DNA of 56,945 nt from RGIG8597 sp045133795 (GCA_045133795.1 JBGUUT010000021.1:1-56945); one strand, 5' to 3'. Positions 25,697-35,692 are shown, counted from the stretch's first letter. The notes: a model not told the origin generated them from the sequence alone. Numbers and translations: made by a program.

Positions 25697-26533
25697 TTAT
25701 GAATAAAACTTATTTTTATGAAAATAGCTGGTTCCGTCAAAAGTAAGCTTTTCTAAGCACGGCGGAATTATTTCTTTTTCGATTAAAGCGGCTTCTTTTT
25801 GTGATAAAAATAAATATCCGTCATCAGCAAGACAATCTTCTGCGATTATTTTTAATATTTCACGTTGCAATTCTTTTTTGAAATAAATAAGAACGTTGCG
25901 GAGAAAAATTATGTGTTGTTGAGACGGCAAGTTGTGATTTTTCAAAGTTGCCAGATTGATTTGCTTGGTATGAATTAAACTGCGAATTTCGCCCGGCATA
26001 ATAAATTTTTTAGATTCAGCTAAATACGGTATCAAAAGATAGTGATACATTGCACCGTCATCATATCTTTTGGAATCTACGCTGTAATTTCCCATAGAAC
26101 AAATATTTAATGAAGAGTTGCTGATGTCGCTGGCAGTAATTGTCGGCGTAATTTCGTAATCATGAGCCAGTAAAGCCAGAGAATAAGCTTCTTCTCCGGT
26201 AGAACAAGCGGCACTCCATATTTTTAAATTTGAATTATGATTATTTTTTTGCCAGTTTGGGAAAATCTCACGCTTTAATATTGTGAAATGTTTTTCATCC
26301 TTGAAAAAATAATTCTCGTGATAAATTAATATACTTATTAATTTTGCCAATTCTTCTTTGTCTTGTTCTAATAGAAATTTGAATTTTACAATAGGTTCTA
26401 TATCATGAAGTTCGGTCAGTCGATTTTCGATGTAGGATTTAATTCCTTCTTTACGGTCATCTAAAGGCAGGATACCACTGCATTTAGTAACTATTGCGAT
26501 AATTTGATTAAAATCGTTTTCTGATAAAGTCAT
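25697..26533 (-). CDS. CheR-type protein-glutamate methyltransferase
   Basis: The 278-residue protein has a helical N-terminal CheR domain, SAM-binding motif I (IWSAACSTGEEAYSLALL, near residue 97), TASDISNSSL with the acidic SAM ribose ligand near 125, and the HIIFLRNVLIYF motif near 203. CheR methylates glutamates on chemoreceptors for adaptation. A C-terminal QKEAALIEKEII replaces the common GHSE-like end. No che operon is adjacent, but a chemoreceptor gene lies at 53153. The family also includes non-chemotaxis members. Confidence 0.85.
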   Translation of the reverse strand: MTLSENDFNQIIAIVTKCSGILPLDDRKEGIKSYIENRLTELHDIEPIVKFKFLLEQDKEELAKLISILIYHENYFFKDEKHFTILKREIFPNWQKNNHNSNLKIWSAACSTGEEAYSLALLAHDYEITPTITASDISNSSLNICSMGNYSVDSKRYDDGAMYHYLLIPYLAESKKFIMPGEIRSLIHTKQINLATLKNHNLPSQQHIIFLRNVLIYFKKELQREILKIIAEDCLADDGYLFLSQKEAALIEKEIIPPCLEKLTFDGTSYFHKNKFYS

Positions 26534-26735
26534 GAAAATCTCCCTGTTGCCAGTCTACCTTATTATTATATAAATCGACAATATGAAAGTTTGCTTAATT
26601 TTTAATGAGTCTTTTTTATATAAAATTATATAAAATTGAACGACATTGTGAAAGCAGAACACCTTCATAATCTTTACAATTAATGCAAAAATGGTTATCA
26701 TACGGCTTTTAAATTGTGAATTTCAGAAGGATTTT

Positions 26736-27380
26736 ATGGATAAAGAACAAACAAAAGATTTGCTTCGTGCATTAAAACTTATACTTATAGGAACCTTTTT
26801 TTGGTTAATACGTCCCAATATTATTGCTTCTTTTTTTGTGAAGGTCAACCATCCGTTTCAATTATTTTATGGATTGGAAATCGTTGGTTCTGTACTGATT
26901 TTTATAGCAACACTTATTGTATTTTTTGTTTTTCCTTTTCAGTATTCTATGATTTCGGTCGTCGTCAGTTTATCAATATTAATTTTAAATATTCTTGATT
27001 TCTTTTTGTATAAAAATCCGATTATGCAGATTATACACAGTTATTTACCGTTGTTAATGTCGATAATGCTTCACCTCGCAGCTCGATTAATGCAAGTCGG
27101 CATGAGACATTTCGGGGCAACACATTTGTCCAGAACATGGAAAACCTTTTCATTACAGATTATTTTTGCATTTTCGTTGCCTTATTATATTTTCATTACG
27201 GGAAAGCATTTTAATTTAATTACTGTGGCAACGGGTGAGGTTCTCCGAGATTTTATAATTGCGATGATTCCGGCTATAATTTTGTTAGCTTTTTGTTTTA
27301 TTTACTATACAATCGTATTGGTGAAATCCATAAAACATCTTTCACAGATTCAAAATCGTTACAAGACTAAATGTAAGTAA
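26736..27380 (+). CDS. Multi-spanning membrane protein of unknown function
   Basis: ATG 26736 follows AGAAGG by five bases; the upstream in-frame extension to 26691 lacks a site. The 215-residue protein has about six hydrophobic segments, among them LILIGTFFWLI, GLEIVGSVLIFIATLIVFFVF, YLPLLMSIMLHLAARLM, and AMIPAIILLAFCFIYYTIVL. Charged residues are few outside the ends. No family is recognised. It is divergent from the CheR gene and is convergent with the NrdG-like gene four bases away. Confidence 0.65.
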   Translation: MDKEQTKDLLRALKLILIGTFFWLIRPNIIASFFVKVNHPFQLFYGLEIVGSVLIFIATLIVFFVFPFQYSMISVVVSLSILILNILDFFLYKNPIMQIIHSYLPLLMSIMLHLAARLMQVGMRHFGATHLSRTWKTFSLQIIFAFSLPYYIFITGKHFNLITVATGEVLRDFIIAMIPAIILLAFCFIYYTIVLVKSIKHLSQIQNRYKTKCK

Positions 27381-27384
27381 AAAA

Positions 27385-28113
27385 TTAAAACTTATGCTGT
27401 GTTCCTTCCGTGCTGTAACCGGAGCGGACACAGCAATTAACATTATGTTTTTTGCAAATATTTGCCATTTCTTGCAATACGATGTCGGAATAAGGTTCTA
27501 ATATTCTGTAGTTTTCATCAAGTGTGATTTGCGGTCTGAATTGATTTAGGAAATATCTTTTTGCTCCGGGAATAAAGTGTTTTGCAATATATTCAATGTC
27601 TGATATTGTCACTAAATTAGGGGCAACGGTTGTGCGGAATTCATAATCTATACCGGAAGCGGTAATATAATTAATAGACTCTGAAATCTTAGCCAACATT
27701 TCATCATGATTTTCATTTTTGTTGAAAACTTGCGGATATTTTTCCGCAGAAGTTTTTATATCCATTGCGATGTAATCAACGTTTGCTTTCTTGAGCCATT
27801 GCGGCAGACTTCCGTTTGTGTCCAGTTTAATTTTGATGTCTAAACTTTTTACTTTATCAATGAATTCTAAAAGTTGTTCTCGGTATAAAAGAGGTTCTCC
27901 GCCGCTGATACATAAAGCTTCGATTTTACCTTTTTGCTTTTTAAGATGTGCAATAATTTCATCTTCACTGTGTTGCGGAATAGATTGTGTGTTTACCAAT
28001 TCCGGATTGTAACAATACGGACAGCAGAAATTGCAGCCGCCGGTAAAAACCAGTGAAGCGATTTCGCCGGGATAGTCGATTAATGTCGTTTTTTGAAATC
28101 CATAGAAAACCAT
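27385..28113 (-). CDS. Radical-SAM activase, anaerobic ribonucleotide reductase activating protein type
   Basis: The 242-residue protein opens with FQKTTLIDYPGEIASLVF, then the radical-SAM cysteine motif CNFCCPYC (CX3CX2C, near residue 32), and the SAM-binding GGEPLLY near residue 75. This is the group annotated as NrdG-like with the longer TIM barrel, close to pyruvate formate-lyase activases. It would install a glycyl radical on a partner enzyme. No nrdD or glycyl-radical enzyme is in the window, so the partner is unknown. An anaerobic life style fits. CGGAG precedes the ATG. Confidence 0.82.
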   Translation of the reverse strand: MVFYGFQKTTLIDYPGEIASLVFTGGCNFCCPYCYNPELVNTQSIPQHSEDEIIAHLKKQKGKIEALCISGGEPLLYREQLLEFIDKVKSLDIKIKLDTNGSLPQWLKKANVDYIAMDIKTSAEKYPQVFNKNENHDEMLAKISESINYITASGIDYEFRTTVAPNLVTISDIEYIAKHFIPGAKRYFLNQFRPQITLDENYRILEPYSDIVLQEMANICKKHNVNCCVRSGYSTEGTQHKF

Positions 28114-28174
28114 TTTTTTCTCCGAGTTTTTGCAATTGGAATATTCAAAAAATATCGACTTTTTTATGAATGCA

Positions 28175-28762
28175 TTAAGTTACGAAGAATTTATTTTTAT
28201 CTGCTTCCGTAATTTTTCGTAAAACTTTGCATGGATTTCCGACAGCTACTACATTCGACGGAATGTCTTTTGTTACGACACTGCTGGCTCCGATTACGAC
28301 ATTGTCACCGATTGTTACGCCCGGAAGAACTGCAACATTTCCGCCGAACCAAACATTATTTCCTACCGTAATCGGATGAGCAAATTCCAGTAATTCGTTT
28401 CGTAATTGTGCATCGATAGGGTGCCCGGCTGTGTAGAAACCGCAATTCGGTGCAATAAAAACATTGTCGCCGAATGTTACTTTTGCCGGATCTAAAATTA
28501 CCAGATTGTGATTGGAATAAAAGTTTTCTCCTATTTCGATGTTATAACCGTAGTCACACCAAAAATTAGATTCTATCCAAAAATCATTTTTTGTTTTGCC
28601 GAAAAGTTGTTTTAAGATTTCCTTTCTTTCCTCGTAATTGTCCGGTTCCAGATTATTGTATTTGTGACAAAGTTTTTTAGCGTTGATTCTGTCTTGCGAG
28701 AGTTCATTGTCTGTAGAATTATAGAGAACTCCCGCTGTCATTTTTTCCTTTTCTGTCATCAT
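28175..28762 (-). CDS. Maltose/galactoside O-acetyltransferase-like hexapeptide protein
   Basis: The 195-residue protein has the maltose-acetyltransferase N-terminal helix pair (EKEKMTAGVLYNSTDNELSQ) and a left-handed beta-helix of hexapeptide turns (NIEIGENFYSN, VTIGDNVVIGASSVVTKDI). The catalytic His lies in FYTAGHPID near residue 113. Such enzymes acetylate free sugars with acetyl-CoA. It starts eight bases after the murE stop and is in that operon. ATG 28762 or 28759 may be used after AAGGAT. Confidence 0.88.
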   Translation of the reverse strand: MMTEKEKMTAGVLYNSTDNELSQDRINAKKLCHKYNNLEPDNYEERKEILKQLFGKTKNDFWIESNFWCDYGYNIEIGENFYSNHNLVILDPAKVTFGDNVFIAPNCGFYTAGHPIDAQLRNELLEFAHPITVGNNVWFGGNVAVLPGVTIGDNVVIGASSVVTKDIPSNVVAVGNPCKVLRKITEADKNKFFVT

Positions 28763-28770
28763 TATCCTTT

Positions 28771-30288
28771 TTAAAAACCAAGCTCATTTTTCAAATCTCG
28801 CACGGTTTGAGCGTCGTTATAATCAACTTTACCGTCATTTAAGACTTGATATTTTTGATGTCCCATTCCTGCAAGCAAAATGATGTCGCCGACTTTTGCC
28901 ATATTCATTGCCGCTTCGATTGCACTTTTTCTGTCGTAAATGATTTTATAGTCTTGCGGATTTTTTTTATCAGCTTCGATAAAGCCGGCTTCAAGCATAT
29001 TCATGATATCTTGCTGATTTTCAGTATACAAATCGTCGTTTGTAAGAATTGAATAATCCGCTGCGAGAGCTGCAATTTTCCCCATAATCGGACGTTTTTC
29101 TTTATCACGGTCACCGGTACAACCGAAAACCAGAATTATTTTACCTGATGAAATTTTACGAGCTTCCTGCAAAAGTTTTTCCAAAGATTCCGGAGTATGT
29201 GCGTAATCTACCATTACCGAAAACGGAGACGTCATTACCATTTCAAAACGTCCCGGTACGCCGTTAAAATTTTTTACGGCTTGCGTAATTTGTTCGCTTG
29301 TCATTTTTCCCGATTCGATTGCGGCACAAACAGCCAGTGCCGTATTTATAATATTAACTTCACCTTTTAAACCGATTGATAAATTTATTTCGTTTTCTTT
29401 GTTTTGAATAATGCAAAGTTCAGTTCCCGTGTCGGTGTAGCGACTTTTTGCGACAAAATAGTCAGCATTACTGTCTTTCATGGAAACGGAAAATAATTTC
29501 ACGCTTTTTTTATCGATGACATCACAAACTTCGTGTCCTTTAGAATCGTCGATATTTACAACAGCAATTTTATTTTCTTTAGGAGAGGCATTTAATGCAC
29601 GGAAAAAATCAAGTTTTGCTTGAAAATATGCTTCCATTGTCCCGTATAAATCAAGATGGTCACGACTGAAACTTGTAAATATTCCGCAATCCCATGAAAT
29701 ATTTTCAACTCTCGATAATGTAACTGCGTGACTGCTTACTTCAACAACAGCTTGTTTCCAATCGGCAGCTTTTGTTTGATTCAGATAATATTGTAATTTA
29801 TCTGCTTCCATTGTAGTTTTTTCGGAATCCGCATTCAGTTGCGGTATCGAAAATTTTACGGTTGTAAAAATAGCCGTATTTTGTTGATAATTCAGCATGT
29901 GGTGCAAAAGTGTGGAAACCGTAGTTTTTCCTTTTGTGCCGGTAATTCCGAAAACTTTCAAAGTTTCATCCGGACGGTCGTTGATTTCACGAGCCAGCAT
30001 TCCGAATACGCGACGTATTTCTTTTACCTGTGCAATATTGGCATTAGCAAGAACTTCCGGTGAGATTTTAGAATCATCTTCTATCAAAAAGTTTCTGCAA
30101 CCGGCACAATACGCATTGTTTATAAAATTGTGTCCGTCGGTTTGAAAACCTTTGATTGCCGTGAAGATTTTTTTATCATCAGCGGTTCGGCTGTCCAGTG
30201 TGATATTGCTGATTTCGTAAGGTGAAACTTCGGCAATTTTTTTATGTGAAATATTAAGTTTGTCCAGTAGTTGAAAAAGAGTTTTCAT
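28771..30288 (-). CDS. murE: UDP-N-acetylmuramoyl-dipeptide:diamino acid ligase (MurE)
   Basis: This 505-residue Mur ligase has the ATP loop GITGTKGKTT (114-123), the VEVSSHAV and HLDLYGTMEAYFQAK segments, and the C-terminal domain with FGCTGDRDKEKRP. At the amino-acid selection site it reads LTNDDLYTEN, not the DNPR that recognises meso-diaminopimelate. The third residue of the peptide is therefore probably L-ornithine or lysine; treponemes are known to use ornithine. It directly follows bpt (start abuts its stop), with AAGGA supplied by the bpt end. Confidence 0.93.
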   Translation of the reverse strand: MKTLFQLLDKLNISHKKIAEVSPYEISNITLDSRTADDKKIFTAIKGFQTDGHNFINNAYCAGCRNFLIEDDSKISPEVLANANIAQVKEIRRVFGMLAREINDRPDETLKVFGITGTKGKTTVSTLLHHMLNYQQNTAIFTTVKFSIPQLNADSEKTTMEADKLQYYLNQTKAADWKQAVVEVSSHAVTLSRVENISWDCGIFTSFSRDHLDLYGTMEAYFQAKLDFFRALNASPKENKIAVVNIDDSKGHEVCDVIDKKSVKLFSVSMKDSNADYFVAKSRYTDTGTELCIIQNKENEINLSIGLKGEVNIINTALAVCAAIESGKMTSEQITQAVKNFNGVPGRFEMVMTSPFSVMVDYAHTPESLEKLLQEARKISSGKIILVFGCTGDRDKEKRPIMGKIAALAADYSILTNDDLYTENQQDIMNMLEAGFIEADKKNPQDYKIIYDRKSAIEAAMNMAKVGDIILLAGMGHQKYQVLNDGKVDYNDAQTVRDLKNELGF

Positions 30289-31065
30289 TTATTTTCCTTG
30301 ATTTGAACTTTTGTAGATTGTTAATTTTGTTTCATTAAAATTGACCCATTCTCTATTGATTCTTACTTGTGCAGGTTGAAACTCACTTTTGTAACGCATT
30401 TTTTCTGACTCTTCTATGTAGAACCCCAGATAGTAGAACATTCGCCCGCTTTGTTGTGTGAATTCAATTTCTTTTAATACACTGAAAACTCCGAGACTTC
30501 GCTTTGAATATTCCGGATCAAAATAAAAATAATTGGAAGAAGTACTTTCTTTTCCTAAATCTAAAATACTTACGGCGATTAATTTATTATCCAGAAAATA
30601 GTCCATTTCATAAATCCCGTCATAACCGCAATGCAGACTGGAAAGATGACCGAGACAATCATCGTGATTATCGTGGCGTAATGCATTATATTTTTGAAAC
30701 AATTTAATTTTTTCTTCGGTAATTTCCGATTTTACGGCTTTGATTTCTATATCGCTGTTAATTTTTAATATTCGGCGATGTCTTTTTGTCATTATAAAAT
30801 CTTTTACGAGAACACGAATCGGGATACAACGAGTACATTCGGAACAAAAATTGGCGTATAAAAGATTTTCGCTGCGTCGAAAACCGCAATCAAGATAATA
30901 ATCAAACATAGAAAACAATTTTGATTGCAGAGAATCTTGCTCATTTAAGACAGTATCCGGCGGCAGCTTTAAAGGTGTGGTAACATAATAATTAACAAAG
31001 TCGTCAAAATAACCACAAATACAGGCTCCGGTACGAAATCCGTAGTCGTCAGAATTATCGTCCAT
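30289..31065 (-). CDS. bpt: Aspartate/glutamate leucyl- or arginyl-transferase (Bpt/Ate1 family)
   Basis: The 258-residue protein resembles bacterial Bpt in layout: an N-terminal Cys-containing part (GACICGYF), then GFRRSENLLYANFCSECTRC with the conserved GFRRS and CxxC, IPIRVLVKDF, and a C-terminal GNAT-like half (YYLGFYIEESEKMRYKSEFQP). These enzymes add leucine or arginine to N-terminal Asp/Glu, marking proteins for ClpS/ClpAP. It is the first gene of the bpt/murE/acetyltransferase operon. Confidence 0.87.
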   Translation of the reverse strand: MDDNSDDYGFRTGACICGYFDDFVNYYVTTPLKLPPDTVLNEQDSLQSKLFSMFDYYLDCGFRRSENLLYANFCSECTRCIPIRVLVKDFIMTKRHRRILKINSDIEIKAVKSEITEEKIKLFQKYNALRHDNHDDCLGHLSSLHCGYDGIYEMDYFLDNKLIAVSILDLGKESTSSNYFYFDPEYSKRSLGVFSVLKEIEFTQQSGRMFYYLGFYIEESEKMRYKSEFQPAQVRINREWVNFNETKLTIYKSSNQGK

Positions 31066-31100
31066 TTATTTTGTTCTCCTAAAGTTATTACAATAATTAA

Positions 31101-31130
31101 TTTTAAAACAAGGGACTTTTTAGCCCCTTG
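31101..31130 (-). terminator. Terminator of pepA
   Basis: The CAAGGG/CCCTTG stem is followed on the minus strand by TTTTAAAA, directly after the pepA stop and before bpt. Confidence 0.65.
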
Positions 31131-31135
31131 CGTTT

Positions 31136-32560
31136 TTATTTATTTTCAAAATAGTTAATTATAGTTTTTAACATTGCTCCCGTAGCTCCGGCAGGGTAGG
31201 CGTTCCAATTTCCGTCAAGGAATGCCGGACCGGCAATATCCAAATGAACCCATTTTGCATTTTCTACAAATGATTGCAAAAATAATGCTGCAGTAATTGT
31301 ACCGGCTTCTCTAGGCGGCGAACTGATATTTGATAAATCGGCAATATCAGATTTTAAATAACTGCGGTAATCGTCAGCCAAAGGCAATTCCCACAAACCT
31401 TCGCCGGTTTCTTTTGCAGATTTAAGCATTTCGTCTCTTACAGTTTCGTCGGTAAAAAAGCCTGCTGTAATTTTACTTCCGAGTGCGATTAACGCTGCTC
31501 CGGTAAGTGTAGCTAAATCTATTATTAATTCCGGTTTTTGCTCATCGGCATAAGCTAATGCATCGGCAAGTATAAGTCGTCCTTCGGCGTCTGTGTTGTT
31601 TATTTCTACGGATTTCTTTTTGTAACCGGTGATTACGTCGCCGGTATGAATAGAATTACTGTCGATTGCATTTTCTGCCAACGGAAGAAGAACGGTAATA
31701 TTGCAGTCTAATTTTAAATTTGCTGCCGTTATTATGATTCCCAATGCTGTCGCAGCTCCGGCCATGTCGGTTTTCATGTCATTTAAGCCGTTACCGGTTT
31801 TTAAGTTCATTCCGCCGGAATCAAAAACTATTCCTTTTCCGATGATGAAATTCATTTTTTCGTTTTGATTGCCGTGATATACGATTTCGAGCATTCTCGG
31901 TTCTTGATTTCCGGCTTGACCGACTGCCAACAATAAATTCATTCCTTTTTCGGTCAATGTTTTTTTATCCAAAACATTAACTGTCAGTCCGCATTCAGTA
32001 CAAGCTTCTTTGGCTGTTTCTTCAAATTTATTGATTGTCATTATATTTGCCGGAGCATTTACCATGTCACGAACAAGATTTACACCTTTTGCGATAACGA
32101 TATTTTTATCAAGTATCGCTTGTGCTTGAGTGTCAGAGATTTCAAGATTTATTGAAACTTCTTCCAATTTTACGGATTCGTCTTTTTTGAAAAGGTTATA
32201 TTTGTAGTCTTTCATGAAGAACGCATCGGAAACGAGTTCGGCAATTCTGCTGTTTTCTATTTCGCAATCACTTTCGGAAAAAGTCAGAATCGCATTTGTG
32301 TAAGAATAACTTTTTGCGGTTTGATACAAAAAAGCGGCAGCTTTGCGAATCGCATTTTCGTCTTTAACTTTTCCGGCTACATAATAAAATTTGCCGTTTG
32401 CGTATGGTCTGGAAGCTCCGGCTCCGTTTTTTTCAAGTACGGCTTTGTCGTTGTCTGATATATTGTCATTTTTACAAATCAGTTTTTTGTCAGAATCGAG
32501 AAATAAAACTGAAACTTCCAAGTCTTTTTCGACATGTTTATCTGTGAAATTAATTTTCAT
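31136..32560 (-). CDS. pepA: Leucyl aminopeptidase, M17 family
   Basis: The 474-residue enzyme has the M17 signature NTDAEGRL (322-329). Upstream are the metal ligands in GKGIVFDSGGMNLK and MKTDMAGAA, and downstream the LADLSNI segment. It cleaves N-terminal residues from peptides in the cytoplasm with two metal ions. Its start overlaps the stop of the upstream lipoprotein gene (TAATG) and is preceded by AGGGAG, which suggests coupled translation. Confidence 0.95.
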   Translation of the reverse strand: MKINFTDKHVEKDLEVSVLFLDSDKKLICKNDNISDNDKAVLEKNGAGASRPYANGKFYYVAGKVKDENAIRKAAAFLYQTAKSYSYTNAILTFSESDCEIENSRIAELVSDAFFMKDYKYNLFKKDESVKLEEVSINLEISDTQAQAILDKNIVIAKGVNLVRDMVNAPANIMTINKFEETAKEACTECGLTVNVLDKKTLTEKGMNLLLAVGQAGNQEPRMLEIVYHGNQNEKMNFIIGKGIVFDSGGMNLKTGNGLNDMKTDMAGAATALGIIITAANLKLDCNITVLLPLAENAIDSNSIHTGDVITGYKKKSVEINNTDAEGRLILADALAYADEQKPELIIDLATLTGAALIALGSKITAGFFTDETVRDEMLKSAKETGEGLWELPLADDYRSYLKSDIADLSNISSPPREAGTITAALFLQSFVENAKWVHLDIAGPAFLDGNWNAYPAGATGAMLKTIINYFENK

Positions 32561-34041
32561 TATATTTGCTCCCTGTTAAAAATCATAGGTTTTGTATTTT
32601 TTACAATGGTATTATCAAAATTTAGTTGTACCGGTAAGAAAACCAGTCGGTCATTATTTGAGCCGTCAAAAAGGAAATATTTTTCGTTGATAATAGAATT
32701 CGTATTGTCAAAAAACAATGAAATTATACAGTCGCCGTTTCTTTCTTCCAATTGATAATATCCGGTTTCTTCTTTTGTTTCGGTTGTTACGGTAAAACGT
32801 TTGTCGTCCTTTATTGTCATTGAAAAGAAGTCGCAGGAGAATTTTCCGGTAAGTTTTTTCTCAATTTCATAAAAGGAGGCTGCTTTTTTTTTCTCTTTAG
32901 CTTCAGCTATATATTCAAATAAGGGCTGGTCTAATTGAACATAATTGACAACGCCGAAAACCTCCGGAGTTTTCATTTGCAATTCTTTTGCCCCGAGCAG
33001 ATAAATATCGATATAGCGATAATAATACATATCAGAAACATTTTCTTTCTTTAAAGAAAGACGCAAACCGGGTTTTTGTCCCCCGAGTTTAATTAATTTA
33101 TCAATTTCAAAATGGTCAGAGTAACTTCCATATGAAACATCGATAACTTTATTTCCGTTGTCTTCTCTGAAATTAACGTATTGTAAACCTTCTTTTTGTA
33201 CATTTTCGATGTCTAATTCATTTTTTGAAAGTTCTTTAGCATAACGCTTTTGGTACCAGAAACCTTTTAAATAATTGTAGTAATTTTCTGCGGAATACAA
33301 AACGCTTATAGGAATATCAGCATTTTCTTCTGATACAATTCTGGAACTTTCGGCAAGAACAAAACGCTCTTTGTCATAATTCCAAACATAAACATCTTTA
33401 CGCTGAATATTTGTACTTGTAAGACTTAATGCACTGTCAATCAAAACGATTTCTTTTAAGATATAGTATTTACTTCCGTTATCACTTCCGTCGTTTACTT
33501 CTTTTTCTTCCATATCAAAGAACACGGAATATGAAGCCGAGAAACTTCCGATTACTTTAAAAGTTGTTCCGTTATCGACGTTTTTTATAATGTAAAGTAA
33601 ACGCTTGTCGGCCTCTCCGATTCCTTCTATCGTAATACAGTTATCATCTTCAAAAAGGAGACTGCTGTATTGTACGGAAAGTTCTTCTTGTTTTCTAATG
33701 TTTGTCTGTAATTCATAAACTTTTTTTAATGTATCGTTGGGTAAAATATCAAAAATCACAAATTGAATATCCGGGTTTTCTGCTGTTTTGTAGAAGAAAA
33801 GCAATTCTAAACTGATGTCAGAGTTAATATTCATTTGTTTGAAAGTTACCGGTTCAATATTTCCCAGAACTTGCTTTATTTTTGATAACGCTACCGGCAA
33901 TTTTTCAACAGTATTTCCGTCGTAAATAGAAAAAGATTCTTGTTGTTGAAGGAAAAAGTCGGAATTAATAGTTGCAGTCTTTTTTGCACATCCGAATATG
34001 CAGACTGCCAAAACTATTGATAAAATGTATTTTTTAATCAT
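32560..34041 (-). CDS. Lipoprotein of unknown function
   Basis: The 493-residue protein has a lipoprotein signal (KKYILSIVLAVCIFGC, Cys18) with a relaxed spirochaetal lipobox. The rest is beta-rich with many aromatic and acidic residues and no repeats. It has no metalloprotease motif. The size and pattern recall large treponemal surface lipoproteins, but no family is assigned. Its stop overlaps pepA, so the two are one operon. Confidence 0.72.
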   Translation of the reverse strand: MIKKYILSIVLAVCIFGCAKKTATINSDFFLQQQESFSIYDGNTVEKLPVALSKIKQVLGNIEPVTFKQMNINSDISLELLFFYKTAENPDIQFVIFDILPNDTLKKVYELQTNIRKQEELSVQYSSLLFEDDNCITIEGIGEADKRLLYIIKNVDNGTTFKVIGSFSASYSVFFDMEEKEVNDGSDNGSKYYILKEIVLIDSALSLTSTNIQRKDVYVWNYDKERFVLAESSRIVSEENADIPISVLYSAENYYNYLKGFWYQKRYAKELSKNELDIENVQKEGLQYVNFREDNGNKVIDVSYGSYSDHFEIDKLIKLGGQKPGLRLSLKKENVSDMYYYRYIDIYLLGAKELQMKTPEVFGVVNYVQLDQPLFEYIAEAKEKKKAASFYEIEKKLTGKFSCDFFSMTIKDDKRFTVTTETKEETGYYQLEERNGDCIISLFFDNTNSIINEKYFLFDGSNNDRLVFLPVQLNFDNTIVKNTKPMIFNREQI

Positions 34042-34215
34042 CGATAATTATCCTTATTTTTTATTGTCAAAATGGATTTTTGAAATTGTTAATATCATAA
34101 CAAGATGTTTTATTCAACACTTTAGAAGTATGACACAGCTGTCATAGGTTGAAATTAAACTTGAAGATGTGGAAGTTTTACACTTGTTTATTCTACATTT
34201 AGCAGGCTATGATGA

Positions 34216-34435
34216 GTACGTGAAACGTACGAACGAAATGTTTACTTTAGTAAACATCGAGCGTAACCTGTCGAAGCAATCTTACCATGTGTAAGAAGCA
34301 TTATCTGAACTTGTTTCAGAATCTCCGGAAAGAAGAAATTCCGAATCAAAGTTCGGAATGACGAACCATGTAATCTGCACCATCTGCAAGACATAGTCTG
34401 CATTACCTGCAAGTTATAATCTGCAACGGTTGCAG
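34216..34435. repeat. Hairpin repeat block, right of the lipoprotein gene
   Basis: The 475-bp gap 34042-34516 has no gene. It starts with the GTACGT/ACGTAC hairpin (34216-34230), linker GAACGAA, and an ATGTTTAC/GTAAACAT hairpin (34238-34257), then CGAGCGTAA, exactly the layout of the array at 3569. Other small perfect stems follow at 34281-34295, 34304-34320, 34338-34359 (ATTCCGAA/TTCGGAAT) and 34421-34435. Between them an imperfect CTGCAnnAT pattern repeats. Confidence 0.72.
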
Positions 34436-34467
34436 ACCGTAATCCCGCAGTGTCCGGGGGGGATTAC

Positions 34468-34505
34468 CAAAAAAAGTGCGGAGGAAACAAAACCTCCGCA
34501 CTTTT
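34468..34505 (-). terminator. Terminator of the leucine-rich repeat gene
   Basis: A 13-bp perfect stem AAAAGTGCGGAGG/CCTCCGCACTTTT with an 8-base loop; on the minus strand it ends in a run of seven T. Confidence 0.88.
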
Positions 34506-34516
34506 AGGTTAAAAAA

Positions 34517-35668
34517 TTACTCTGTGTAATTATAATTTATAGTCGCATTAGTTAAATCTTCATTACTAGAACCAATACTTATTTGCTCCCATTGTTCTTG
34601 TGAACCTTTGTAATTTACTGTTGTTAAGCTATTGCAATTATAGAACGCATTATAATCGATAGAAGTCACGCTGTCAGGGATTGTAATGCTTGTTAAGCTA
34701 CTGCAATTATAGAACGCATTATAATCGATAGAAGTCACTCCGTCAGGAATTGTCACGCTTGTTAAGCTACTGCAACCAGAGAACGCAGAGCCACCGATAG
34801 TAGTCACGCTGTCCGGGATTGTCACGCTTGTTAAGTTGAGGCAATTACAGAACGCATTATAATCGATAGAAGTCACGCTGTCCGGAATTGTTACACTTTC
34901 TAAGCTACTGCAATAATAGAACGCATAGCTACCGATAGAAGTCACGCTGTCAGGTATTATAACGCTTGTTAACTTACTGCAATCGGAGAACGCATCATTA
35001 CCGATAGAAGTCACGCTGTCCGGAATTGTTACACTTTCTAAGCTACTGCAATAATAGAACGCAGAGTCACCGATAGAAGTCACGCCGTTACCGATTGTCA
35101 CGCTTGTTAAGTTGAGGCAATTATAGAACGTATAGTTACCGATTTTAGTCACGCTGTCCGGAATTGTTACACTTTCTAAGCTACTGCAATTACAGAACGT
35201 ATAGTTACCGATAGAAGTCACGCTGTCAGAGATTGTCACTTCACCGGTTGCACTCGGATATACAATCAAAGTTGTTTTGTCTTTATTATATAAAATCTTA
35301 CCGTCAGTTGAATAATTTTTGTTATTTTCACTTACATTAAAGTTTGTTAAGCTACTGCAATTGTTGAATGCATAGTCATCGATAGAAGTCACGCTGTCCG
35401 GTATTGTTACGCTTGTTAAGCTACTGCAACCATAGAATGTACCGGAAGCGATTTCTGTTATGTAGTCCGGTATTGTCACGCTTGTTAAGTTGAGGCAATT
35501 ACAGAACGCATAATCACCGATAGAAGTTACGCTATCTGGGATTGTCATACTTGTCAAGCTACTGCAATAGGAGAACGCATAGTTACCGATAGAAGTCACG
35601 CTGTCGCCGATTGTCACTTCACCGGTTGCACTCGGATATACAATCAAAGAAGTACCGTTCGGTAACAA
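34517..35668 (-). pseudogene. BspA-type leucine-rich repeat protein, 5' end missing
   Basis: About thirteen 23-residue LRR_5 units (YCSSLTSVTIPDSVTSI type) run from the first residues to a C-terminal cap (TVNYKGSQEQWEQI). One longer insert (NYSTDGKILYNKDKTTLIVY) lies near residue 130. Such proteins are surface adhesins in Treponema and Bacteroides, normally with a signal peptide. Here there is none: the first visible residues correspond to the middle of the insert type (LIVYPSATGEVTI) and fuse directly to a GTACCGTTCGGTAAC element at 35650-35668. The TTG at 35668 belongs to that element and is not a real start. The gene has lost its promoter and signal sequence. The 69-bp DNA repeats within it could recombine. 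Confidence 0.75.
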
Positions 35669-35692
35669 AAAAAAATATGTACTTGCAAAACT
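35649..35692 (+). repeat. Left copy of a 40-bp direct repeat around a VapBC module
   Basis: It begins GAAGTACCGTTCGGTAAC, then a run of A, then GTACTTGCAAAA. The right copy is at 36544-36584. TACCG/CGGTA inside forms a small hairpin. The left copy is fused to the broken LRR gene. Confidence 0.78.

Noticed and set aside
34517..35668. CRISPR array or non-coding tandem repeat
   Set aside because: The regular 69-bp period codes for 23-residue leucine-rich repeats in one open frame; no spacers of unique sequence.
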